A stretch of DNA of 64,000 nt, taken from contig JAIQEY010000020.1 of the NCBI GenBank assembly GCA_020073565.1, positions 31,418 through 95,417 on the forward strand, written 5' to 3'. Position 1 is the stretch's first letter; each line of letters starts with the position of its first letter. A model generated the notes under the pieces. It was given only the letters and a program-made list of their open reading frames with translations, had not been told where the DNA came from and searched no databases. Shown here in pieces: positions 51,281 to 57,895 of the stretch. This DNA comes from Terriglobia bacterium (lineage in GTDB: Bacteria > Acidobacteriota > Terriglobia > Terriglobales > Acidobacteriaceae). The position numbers were made by a program, and so were the translations under genes.

Positions 51281-52029
51281 GCTTGGTAACCTCGGGCCTT
51301 GTTGGCTTCGCATTCCCAGCGGTTGTTCTGCTCGTTCACGACGATTTCCTTGCGTGCGATTCTCAGGACGTGCCTGTTCCCCAGCGCAACGTGAACTTCT
51401 TTGCCGTCAATCTGCTCGACCACCGCGATCCCGTGACCGAGCACCGCCACGCGGTCACCCGGCTTCAAGGTGCGCTCTTGTTGGCGGCGGACGTAATGCT
51501 CTTTGCGCCTGTTAATCAGATAATCCAGTCCCGCCGCGTCGAAGCCTGAGCCGTGCTTCCACAGCACAAGTCTCTCGGAATCGTGCAGTAAGAAGATGTC
51601 CGTGCCAAATTCGGCCAGAGTTGTGAGCCGAGAGTTGATCTCCGATAGCGAGAACGGGATTGCGTCGGCTGCAAGGAACAGGGTCTTAGGATAGGCGAAC
51701 TGGGCGCGCCAACCACGCTCGTGCTCTACGACCGTACCCCACAGGAATACTTCGCCGTGAACGCTGAGCTTTCTGTAGCCGCACTGGCGCAGGTGATCCA
51801 TTGTCCTCGCCGCGTAGACACCACAAGTGCAACTGAAGGACGGCAACTCGGCAGGATTGTGTGTGGCTTTAGAAAGACCCGCGATGGAACCACGCACATC
51901 GGCCCTACATACGGCAGAGAGCGGCTGATGGGCAACCCACTTCTCGCCGTTGAGCGATCTTAGACCTGTGGCGTCCCATTGCCAGACGCGGTATCCCACG
52001 ACAGGCGAGATGAAGTCGGGAACGGTCAT
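51271..52029 (-). CDS. Hypothetical protein with a C-terminal KOW/SH3-like segment
   Basis: 252 aa. The N-terminal part ('VGYRVWQWDATGLRSLNGEKW') and the C-x-C-G motif in 'FSCTCGVYAARTMDHLR' are distinctive, then 'HGEVFLWGTVVEHERGWRAQFAYPKTLFL'. The last 70 residues ('LKPGDRVAVLGHGIAVVEQIDGKEVHVALGNRH') look like a small SH3/KOW-type barrel. I know it only as a hypothetical protein of mobile elements. It overlaps both neighbours (4 bp upstream gene, 10 bp recombinase). Confidence 0.65.
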   Translation of the reverse strand: MTVPDFISPVVGYRVWQWDATGLRSLNGEKWVAHQPLSAVCRADVRGSIAGLSKATHNPAELPSFSCTCGVYAARTMDHLRQCGYRKLSVHGEVFLWGTVVEHERGWRAQFAYPKTLFLAADAIPFSLSEINSRLTTLAEFGTDIFLLHDSERLVLWKHGSGFDAAGLDYLINRRKEHYVRRQQERTLKPGDRVAVLGHGIAVVEQIDGKEVHVALGNRHVLRIARKEIVVNEQNNRWECEANKARGYQACE

Positions 52030-52157
52030 TGTGAGACTGGCGCCTCGGCTGGCTCAGGCTCTGCCTCGCGAAAAGGTTCCGGCTCTGCTGGCGGTTGTTG
52101 CGCTGGAAGATCAAGCGGTTCCACAACGATAGTTCGGAGCGGCTTGCCGATTTGCAT
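52026..52157 (-). CDS. 43-aa Pro/Glu-rich small protein
   Basis: ATG 52157 is preceded by GGAGGAG with 5-6 nt spacing, a strong site. The product starts MQIGKPLRTIVVEPLD and becomes Pro/Glu/Ala-rich. Its stop overlaps the next start by 4 bp. It is probably a translated small protein of the mobile module; function unknown. Confidence 0.6.
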   Translation of the reverse strand: MQIGKPLRTIVVEPLDLPAQQPPAEPEPFREAEPEPAEAPVSQ

Positions 52158-52214
52158 ATTCTGCTCCTCCTCCTCGCCTAGCCTCTCTCCTCGGCTGCTG
52201 CGTAGTTTCCGAGT

Positions 52215-52415
52215 ATGAAAACCGTCGCTGTTCTGCCTCCAGTCAAGAGCCAACTCCGAGCCGCCCTGCTTAGCCTCGCCGCATATAAAGAGATTCCCAC
52301 TCCGCAACTCATCGCAGCGGCGCGTGCCCTGCCGGGCGGGACCAAGGTTCATTGCCCGGACCGCCTCACAGCGATTGTTCTCCTGTTAGGAACCCGGCTT
52401 GTCGATCTGGACTAG
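52215..52415 (+). CDS. Possible 66-aa protein on the opposite strand
   Basis: This frame fills the gap between two minus-strand genes (52157 and 52412). The product is hydrophobic and mixed ('VKSQLRAALLSLAAYKEIP'). No ribosome site is seen and all neighbours lie on the other strand, so it may be spurious. Confidence 0.3.
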   Translation: MKTVAVLPPVKSQLRAALLSLAAYKEIPTPQLIAAARALPGGTKVHCPDRLTAIVLLLGTRLVDLD

Positions 52416-52600
52416 GGCAAGATTTTCCGACCGATGATGTTCGTCGTCTCTACAGTCCCATCGCTGCGACGGATACTGATGTTCTGCATCACAGGATTGC
52501 CCCGGTCATACAGCGTGTTCGCGGTGATTCGGTCACCGTTGTCCGTCAAGCCTGTGGTGATCTCGCCCGTCAATTCACCCTGATTGTTGAAAGCCTTCAT
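52412..52600 (-). CDS. 62-aa beta-rich hypothetical protein
   Basis: ATG 52600 lies 1 bp past the stop of the preceding gene, with AAGGAGG overlapping that gene's end. The product has a repeated G-x-[LI]-T-x-x-[IT]-x-x-G-L pattern and 'QNISIRRSDGTVETTNIIG', suggesting a small beta sheet. No cysteine. Unknown function, part of the minus-strand small-gene run. Confidence 0.6.
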   Translation of the reverse strand: MKAFNNQGELTGEITTGLTDNGDRITANTLYDRGNPVMQNISIRRSDGTVETTNIIGRKILP

Positions 52601-52601
52601 C

Positions 52602-52940
52602 TCACGCCTCCTTGATCATGTGCTCTTTGAAAAGCTGATGAATCTCCCGCAATTGCTCTCTGACTTCAAACTCCTCGTACCGGGACACGCCGTGTTTCTT
52701 GCAAAACCGCCGGAAGGCACGATCCGTCAACTGCGACCAGTGCCCCGCCTCTATGAGTACCGCGCAGCGATCACACACAGCCCACGCTCCAATGGACTCG
52801 TGCTGGAAGACCGCATGCTTTGTGCGCGGAATGATGAAGTTCCGACAGGCATAAAGCCGAGCCGTGGGAGATGCGCCGCAACAAAAGTCGCACATCTCCC
52901 GCCCCGGCAGCGGCTGAATCGCGAACACCTGCCGAGCCAT
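52602..52940 (-). CDS. Hypothetical protein with two cysteine pairs
   Basis: 112 aa. 'CDFCCGA' near residue 17 and 'VCDRCAVLIEAG' near 55 form a likely zinc-binding treble clef; the rest is charged helix ('VREQLREIHQLFKEHM'). Similar short cysteine-pair proteins occur in phage and plasmid modules, but I cannot name a role. It starts 3 bp past the stop of the previous gene in the run. Confidence 0.6.
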   Translation of the reverse strand: MARQVFAIQPLPGREMCDFCCGASPTARLYACRNFIIPRTKHAVFQHESIGAWAVCDRCAVLIEAGHWSQLTDRAFRRFCKKHGVSRYEEFEVREQLREIHQLFKEHMIKEA

Positions 52941-52943
52941 TTG

Positions 52944-53234
52944 CTATCGCCCCGATTGCTTCGCGGCCAAAGCGGCCTGAAACTTCTCGGCGGGTACTCC
53001 TGCTTCCGACCGCTGCGCCCAAGTGAGTTTGGGTCCGTTGGGGCCGTAGACCTTGATGAAGTCCTGCTTGCTGGGTCTGCCCGCGAGTGTGAACAAGCGG
53101 ATGCCCTCGGCACGGCTTTTCCCAGCCTCCTTCGCGGACTTGACCTTCACTGGTGTGCGGCCCTTCCCCATCACACCCGTCTTACGGGCAGCGGGCTTAC
53201 GCTTCTGCGGTGCATCCTTCTTGCTTCGCGGCAT
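52944..53234 (-). CDS. Very basic 96-aa hypothetical protein
   Basis: The N-terminal half is Lys/Arg/Ala/Pro-rich (start MPRSKKDAPQKRKPAARK), followed by 'KQDFIKVYGPNGPKLTWAQR' and a short Ala/Lys helix. High charge and lack of hydrophobic core in the first half suggest a nucleic-acid-binding tail. The stop lies 3 bp from the next start. Confidence 0.55.
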   Translation of the reverse strand: MPRSKKDAPQKRKPAARKTGVMGKGRTPVKVKSAKEAGKSRAEGIRLFTLAGRPSKQDFIKVYGPNGPKLTWAQRSEAGVPAEKFQAALAAKQSGR

Positions 53235-53397
53235 GGTTCGCCTCCTCTGTGGAATCTACGGAACTTGGTGGGGCGTCCGGCTAGCGCAATCGGTACAGCC
53301 GGGGTCAACTCCCGTTGGGTTCTAGGGCGAACGATAAATGTTCTCTTCGAGAAGTAAAGTGGAGAGAATTTCGGATCGTGGATTTGGTAGAGAGAAG

Positions 53398-53634
53398 CTA
53401 GAGCTTTACGAGGTCATCCCAGCAATCGCGTTCGGCCATTTCAAAGTCGCGCATCGACGGAACCCAGTGCGGCCGACCTTCCGCCGTCATTTCGATTCTG
53501 CGCTCATCGATCCAGTCCATGATGTGAAACTGATTGGCCCAGCAGGCGTGGTAGGCGGGTTGCAGCCGGCAGAATTTGAGGTACGCGAGGAAGGTCGCGA
53601 GGTTGTTTTCGCGCTGCCTTCTCTGATTCATCAC
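53398..53634 (-). CDS. 78-aa hypothetical protein rich in aromatic residues
   Basis: ATG 53634 (a second ATG follows directly). Trp, Tyr, His and Cys are frequent ('CRLQPAYHACWANQFHIMDW'); helical and acidic at the C-terminus. There are gaps of about 100-160 bp on each side. No family is recognised. Confidence 0.45.
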   Translation of the reverse strand: MMNQRRQRENNLATFLAYLKFCRLQPAYHACWANQFHIMDWIDERRIEMTAEGRPHWVPSMRDFEMAERDCWDDLVKL

Positions 53635-53737
53635 GAATCTCCCGGCTCCCCGACCATGCGTTCAGTAGTAGGTATTAAAGCCGACTTGCGACTGGACTAT
53701 GTTGGTGACTCGTCGACGACCGCGAGATTGAGCGGCG

Positions 53738-54895
53738 TTAGAGTTCCTCATCTGTTCCGAACGCCCTGTCAACTGCGGAGAGATCATCGGCCTCATCGTT
53801 GGGCTGTTCCGGCATGGGAGCGCAGTCGTAACCTTCCCAGTGCGCTCGCTCGCCACCGCAACGAGAGCAACGCTCCACTTCGTTCTCGATTGTCCAGACG
53901 TGACCATTCTCGTCTTCGTTCTCTGCGGGGCCGGACCGATGTTCTGCTTCGGCGTCCAACCAATACAGAACGGATTCGACGGTCGGGAAATCCTTGACCC
54001 ATTTGTCGTGCTGATGGAAGGTACAAATCTGCTGATCGAGGCGATTCGATGCGCGCAGGAAATTCTGTAGGTCAAGCGTCTTCCAGTGACCAGCCTTCAC
54101 ATTCCAGTAGTCGGAAACCCGGAACGCCCACCACATGAGAAGAGCGAGGCGGGCGGGCGGAATATCTCCCTTGTACGACTGGAGTTGGGTACGGTTCAAC
54201 TCTCGAACGGAATCATCGAGGCCAGCGGCCACTTGGAAGGTTGTAACGAGAAGTTCGAAGTCACTCAAGTCTCCCCAGAACGGATCAGAGGGTTTCCGAA
54301 GTCCTGTGGGTTTTCCAGAGGTTTGTCGAGGGGGTTGCTCTGTCTCCGTTCTCTCTCCTGTATTCGTCTGCTCACTGCTTCCGTATGCATATGGGTTAGC
54401 TGTATTTGTATTGATACTTTTACTTATAGGGTTGTTGGGAGAAGTGATGTCGTTGACTCCATTGGCCTCTCTGGTTTGGGTCGTTGGTTGGCGGGTGGTC
54501 AACGGGTGGTCAGCGGTTGGTTGACCGTTGGCTGACGGGTGGTCAACGGGCGTCTGCTCCTCGTCTGTTGGAATGAGAAAACCCACTTCGATCAAACGCC
54601 CAATCGCCTTCACCGCCTTGGCACGTTCCCGATAACTAACTTCCAGCTGGTTGGAAATCCACGTCGGGTCATTCTTGATGTTGCGACCCAGCCGCCCGCG
54701 CAGACGACGGCAAGCGTCGATCATGTAGCGCTGGACGATTGTGAGTGCGGCGTAGAGAGAATCTGATTCCTTGTCCACGAAGTCGAGGATGTAGGTTCGG
54801 CGGCGTCCCTCCAAAGACCGACCATGAGAGTCTGTTGTGGACTGGAACTTCGACCAGTTGCGGATGGTGAGGAACTTCTTCGGTTCGTTAGCCAC
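53738..54895 (-). CDS. Putative replication-initiation (replisome organiser-type) protein
   Basis: 385 aa from GTG 54895, overlapping the preceding gene by 8 bp. The N-terminal ~110 residues have a winged-helix look ('KNDPTWISNQLEVSYRERAKAVKAIGRLIEVGFLIP'), as in phage/plasmid replication proteins. A low-complexity linker rich in Pro/Thr/Asn/Gln follows, with four near-repeats of H-P-x-x-x-x-Q-P-T. The C-terminal half is helical ('PARLALLMWWAFRVSDYWN') and ends with a C-x-x-C-G/C zinc site ('CSRCGGERAHWEGYDC'). The call is by architecture and position among small phage-like genes; a transcription factor is the alternative. Confidence 0.55.
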   Translation of the reverse strand: MANEPKKFLTIRNWSKFQSTTDSHGRSLEGRRRTYILDFVDKESDSLYAALTIVQRYMIDACRRLRGRLGRNIKNDPTWISNQLEVSYRERAKAVKAIGRLIEVGFLIPTDEEQTPVDHPSANGQPTADHPLTTRQPTTQTREANGVNDITSPNNPISKSINTNTANPYAYGSSEQTNTGERTETEQPPRQTSGKPTGLRKPSDPFWGDLSDFELLVTTFQVAAGLDDSVRELNRTQLQSYKGDIPPARLALLMWWAFRVSDYWNVKAGHWKTLDLQNFLRASNRLDQQICTFHQHDKWVKDFPTVESVLYWLDAEAEHRSGPAENEDENGHVWTIENEVERCSRCGGERAHWEGYDCAPMPEQPNDEADDLSAVDRAFGTDEEL

Positions 54896-55283
54896 GGGAC
54901 ACCGCCTCGCCGCAACGAGGGCACACCCCTTCGTTGTTCGGCTGGTCGTGATAGATAAAATTACCAACCTTGCTCACGCAGCGTTCGGCCTTCTGCTCGC
55001 GGGCTTGCTGCGACTTCTGAACCATGACGCCAGAAGCGTAGCGGATCATGAAGTCCTGATCCATCTCACGGTTGTCTTGGGAGAGCAACTTCTGATATTT
55101 ATCGCCTGTCTTCTCGATGCCCTTGACGACGAAGTCGAACGGGTAGCGGTTCAGCCAAATGTTGAACTGTGACGGGTTGGGAACGGAGTGTTCGGGCAGC
55201 AAGCTGGTCCAGAGGAGACGTAGAGCCTCATGTTCCTTGGTGCGGTTCTGGAGAGATTGCAGGAGTGATTCCGGTGTGGTCAT
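54888..55283 (-). CDS. 131-aa hypothetical protein with a C-terminal zinc-finger stub
   Basis: Mostly helical; 'FNIWLNRYPFDFVVKGIEKTG' and 'FMIRYASGVM' suggest a compact DNA-associated helical domain, and the end 'CVSKVGNFIYHD' plus 'CPRCGEA' provides a His/Cys zinc site. It is immediately upstream of the putative replication protein (8-bp overlap), so the two are likely co-translated and may act together in replication of the element. Confidence 0.6.
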   Translation of the reverse strand: MTTPESLLQSLQNRTKEHEALRLLWTSLLPEHSVPNPSQFNIWLNRYPFDFVVKGIEKTGDKYQKLLSQDNREMDQDFMIRYASGVMVQKSQQAREQKAERCVSKVGNFIYHDQPNNEGVCPRCGEAVSRG

Positions 55284-55361
55284 CTTCAGGTGCCTCTCAG
55301 ATTAAAGTCGAACAGACTTCGTTCGCTACTCGATGCTCCGCAGCCGCGACACTTGCAGGCA

Positions 55362-55547
55362 TTAGCGAGATTCCGCCAGCCACTTCAACAACGCCTCCAC
55401 AATCTCGGGTTTGTCACGCTGGCAGTTCGGGTGCGCCTTGTAGCTATTGGCAACCAAAATCTCGGTGCCTTCCATGATGTGCTTCCCACAGACGACGCAG
55501 CGGTTATCGTCCGATCCAAGCCCGTAGCTGCCTCTGTGCGGAGACAT
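55362..55547 (-). CDS. 61-aa cysteine-pair protein
   Basis: ATG 55547 shares its A with the preceding stop (TAATG). 'CVVCGKHI' and 'HPNCQRD' give a C-x2-C...H-x2-C zinc site. The helix after it ends in 'ALLKWLAESR'. Part of the phage-like small-gene run; function unknown. Confidence 0.55.
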   Translation of the reverse strand: MSPHRGSYGLGSDDNRCVVCGKHIMEGTEILVANSYKAHPNCQRDKPEIVEALLKWLAESR

Positions 55548-55780
55548 TAACGATCCGGTTCTTGGCGGCAAGTCTCGTTCATGTGATCCCAACATTTCTT
55601 GCTGTCCTTAGACCGACACCAGACACGAAGCACACCATTCCTCTGCATCCCCACGTGTCCGGTCTCTTCGTTGAGTAGCTTGCCGCAGCACTCACACGCC
55701 TGACCTTCCGGCGGAACTGTGAGCAACCCCGACAGTATTCCGACCATCTGCGCCGTTCCTTTTGCCTCTTTGTGATCCAT
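55547..55780 (-). CDS. 77-aa cysteine-rich protein
   Basis: ATG 55780 directly abuts the preceding stop. 'CECCGKLLNE' and 'VWCRSKDSKKC' with 'ETC' at the end form one or two zinc sites, like small recombination/endonuclease accessory proteins of phages. Its stop overlaps the next start by 1 bp. Confidence 0.58.
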   Translation of the reverse strand: MDHKEAKGTAQMVGILSGLLTVPPEGQACECCGKLLNEETGHVGMQRNGVLRVWCRSKDSKKCWDHMNETCRQEPDR

Positions 55781-55960
55781 TCACTCCTCCGGGTCGTTGA
55801 ATCGCTTTCCCGTCAGCCGTTCGACTTCTTCCACGACGTCTTCCCATTGCTCGTCATCGTCTACAACCTCATCAATGAGATAAACGAGCAACTCCAGCTG
55901 CTGATTCGCGCTCAAGTTGTCCTTGACGAACGTGCCCATCCATTTCTTTGTCTTAGCCAT
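55781..55960 (-). CDS. 59-aa acidic helical protein
   Basis: Start ATG 55960 with GGGAGGAG close upstream; TGA 55781-55783 is followed at once by the next ATG (55780). The product begins MAKTKKWMGTFVKD and then becomes strongly acidic and helical ('DEVVDDDEQWEDVVEEVERL'). No cysteine. Tight packing argues that it is real; role unknown. Confidence 0.62.
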   Translation of the reverse strand: MAKTKKWMGTFVKDNLSANQQLELLVYLIDEVVDDDEQWEDVVEEVERLTGKRFNDPEE

Positions 55961-56148
55961 GACTCCTCCCGGCTCAGTATCCCGCCACCGCGTTGGGCGC
56001 GGTAGGTTCCCGAGGTAATGGTCGGAATCGTCAGAATCTCATCTCCGCAACCTCTTTCTCCAGCGGTGTCATCTTCCTTGTTGCCATCTTTCTCCTCCTT
56101 GATTGGAAAGACGGCCCGGTTGCCCGAGCCGTTCGCGACTTTGACCAC
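55912..56148 (-). CDS. Uncertain small ORF(s) at the start of the phage-like run
   Basis: GTG 56148 with GGAGGG upstream opens a 78-aa frame ('VVKVANGSGNRAVFPIKEE') that overlaps the next gene by 49 bp. Within it, ATG 56087 preceded by AAGGAGGAG opens an alternative 18-aa frame (MATRKMTPLEKEVAEMRF, stop 56031-56033). The ribosome site of the shorter one is better. Only one is likely to be translated. Confidence 0.3.
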   Translation of the reverse strand: MVKVANGSGNRAVFPIKEEKDGNKEDDTAGERGCGDEILTIPTITSGTYRAQRGGGILSREESWLRQRNGWARSSRTT

Positions 56149-56165
56149 GAGCGTTCCCTCCGTGA

Positions 56166-56354
56166 TTAGCAGCGTCCTTGTGGAATCTCTTCCACGTTCA
56201 ACGCTACCGCGATGGCGAAGGAATCTTCGAGCAGGTCGGCGATCTCGTCAGACGCTGCTTCCTGTTTTCCATCCATCACCAAGTCAACAGCAAAGTGAAG
56301 TCGTTCGTGGAAACTGAGCAACTTCTCTTTGAGCAAATCACGGCTCATAAGCAT
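56166..56354 (-). CDS. 62-aa helical protein, first gene of the phage-like run
   Basis: Two starts are close (ATG 56354 and ATG 56348). The product is an amphipathic helix pair ('KEKLLSFHERLHFAVDLVMDG', and 'EIADLLEDSFAIAVALN'), slightly acidic, ending in Cys. It lies about 240 bp inside the right island boundary. Unknown function. Confidence 0.55.
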   Translation of the reverse strand: MLMSRDLLKEKLLSFHERLHFAVDLVMDGKQEAASDEIADLLEDSFAIAVALNVEEIPQGRC

Positions 56355-56453
56355 GGGGACAAAGTCTCCTTTCCGGGACGAGAAACTGCCCCGCGTCAGT
56401 ATCGCGGCCCGCGCCGGGGGAGGGTAGGTAACGGATGTAATGGGTGATTTCCG

Positions 56454-56475
56454 GGTACTGTCGGGTACTACTTTT
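56454..56475 (+). other. Putative integrase arm-type site, right
   Basis: GGTACTGT-CGGGTACTA-C-TTTT, near-identical to 38891-38913 and in the same orientation, about 118 bp inside the right core. See the left copy. Confidence 0.5.
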
Positions 56476-56592
56476 AGTGGAAATCTGTGGTCAGATCGGT
56501 GGCTTTCGTGTGGCGGTGTGGATTCGGAAGTGATTGATCTACTATAGGATTACCATCAAGACTGGTAAAATCGTGGTCCGTGGGGTGTAATT

Positions 56593-56610
56593 TCCCCCTC
56601 CCGGCACCAA
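56593..56610 (+). other. attR core of the genomic island (18 bp)
   Basis: Exact repeat of TCCCCCTCCCGGCACCAA at 38843-38860. Sequence on its left differs from a tRNA (no T-arm), as expected for the element-borne half. Confidence 0.9.
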
Positions 56611-56639
56611 TTGTTAAAACCTTACGATTCATGCGATTG

Positions 56640-57147
56640 TCAGACAGTGGCAGGTTCGTCAGGATTCTCTTCGTTGGGCTCACTATGCCCGAGACTATGC
56701 CCGTCGCGAAATTCTAGCCTTCCAAGAGCCTCTGCGATGTCCGGTTGGGACACAATCGCGTACCGCTCGAAAACACTCCTTGTACGCCAGCCTCCAATTT
56801 TCATAATCACACCTTCTGCTACTCCAGGCCTTCGCAAGTTCCGTGCTGCCGTCCTGCGAAGGTCGTGGAAGAGCAATCCTGGAACGCCAGCCTCTTTACA
56901 TACCTTCGCCCATGTTCTCGGCTAGTCTCGGGAAAGCTGGAATACGATTCACTTTCGGCGGAGTTGTTCGGTGTCCAAGGTGAAACATCCGTTTGAGCGC
57001 TGCCAATTCTCTTGGCATCACCGCTGTGTGTGCTGCTTCGTTCTGCGGTCGCTGGTGTTTTTTACCGGAGGTCCTGCCAGATCGCCTCGGGGAGAGTTGA
57101 GTGATCAACACAGGACATTCTCCGGGGACAGTCGCGATTTTGGGCAA
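56640..57147 (-). pseudogene. Decayed tyrosine integrase outside the island
   Basis: Two pieces in different frames on the minus strand. 56896-57147 encodes 'ELAALKRMFHLGHRTTPPKV' and 'RLAENMGEG', typical of the region before the catalytic domain. 56640 to about 56905 encodes 'VCKEAGVPGLLFHDLRRTAA', 'KIGGWRTRSVFERYAI', the catalytic H-x-x-R and Tyr box. The middle, with the first catalytic Arg, is absent: the pieces join directly, out of frame, at about 56905-56912. It ends 30 bp from the attR core, reading towards it, so it probably belonged to an older element that used the same tRNA. Confidence 0.75.
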
Positions 57148-57895
57148 CGTAATTTCAATCGCTTGCTGCGAAATGGGGTCGGCGAACCAACACTCACCCC
57201 TGCGGGGGTCATTCAGCTGAGGGGTTAGCTATACGAATGGGAAAAGTAATACACCCCCGCCCAGGACCCTTGTCGAGTCCCCTTACAAGGTGTTCAACCC
57301 GGATCGGGGTAAGAACGAATGGGGCCGGACCGGGGCTTCGCAGGGCTAGGAGCGGGAAGGGCGGGGGCTAGGCGGGCGGCTCACATGTTGAGGTTAGGAG
57401 CATCGGCCTTCCGGCGGTCGATCACCGAAGTGCTTCAGGAAAGTGGGGGCCAGGGCGGGGGCACTGTAGGGCGGTGGGGTGAGCGGAAGCCGATCGCAGA
57501 GGCACGCTGGCACATGTTCGAAGCTCCAAGAAGGGAACCCCAACCTAGATTCCCATTTTGGTCTGACTAGCATGGCCGGTTTCTTTTTCTTCACCTCGTT
57601 CCCGATAAAGCGGAACTATACTGGTTTTGATCTCGCTTCCCCGAAGAGCAACCTCCAGCGCGGGATTGCAGCACCCCTAGAGGCGAGAGCCCCGTCCCTT
57701 GGGGCTAGTCAATCTCTTGGAAGCGCGTGATCGCGCTCGTTTCCCCCATCCAGCGTGCTCCGCGCGAGCACTTTCCAGCAACTTCTCGGGACGAGCGAAA
57801 TCAGTTGGGACGCAGCTGCTTCCCCGTAATTCTTTGCTTTTCACAAAGGCCAGGACTCGATGGAAGGGCGCAAACCATCTGAGGAGGAGGTTGTC
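57148..57895. other. 748-bp region without a convincing gene
   Basis: Short opposing frames (57319-57570 plus, 57394-57594 minus) overlap each other and have neither ribosome sites nor recognisable content. It may contain decayed remains of the older element next to the broken integrase. The last 15 bp carry the ribosome site of the next gene. Confidence 0.4.

Noticed and set aside
53270..53335. tRNA-like stretch (GGCT...AGCC D-arm look, GTCAACT loop)
   Set aside because: A D-arm and a four-pair anticodon stem can be drawn, but there is no acceptor pairing and no proper T-arm, so it is not a functional tRNA; chance or a worn remnant.
54480..54545. GGTGGTCAACGG/GGTTGGTTGACCG repeats as plasmid iterons
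   Set aside because: They lie inside the putative replication gene and encode the H-P-x4-Q-P-T linker repeats. Iterons inside a rep gene are known, but the copies here are too few and too uneven to claim it.
56474..56683. 69-aa minus-strand frame across attR
   Set aside because: It spans the recombination junction, so it cannot be an ancestral gene; no ribosome site.
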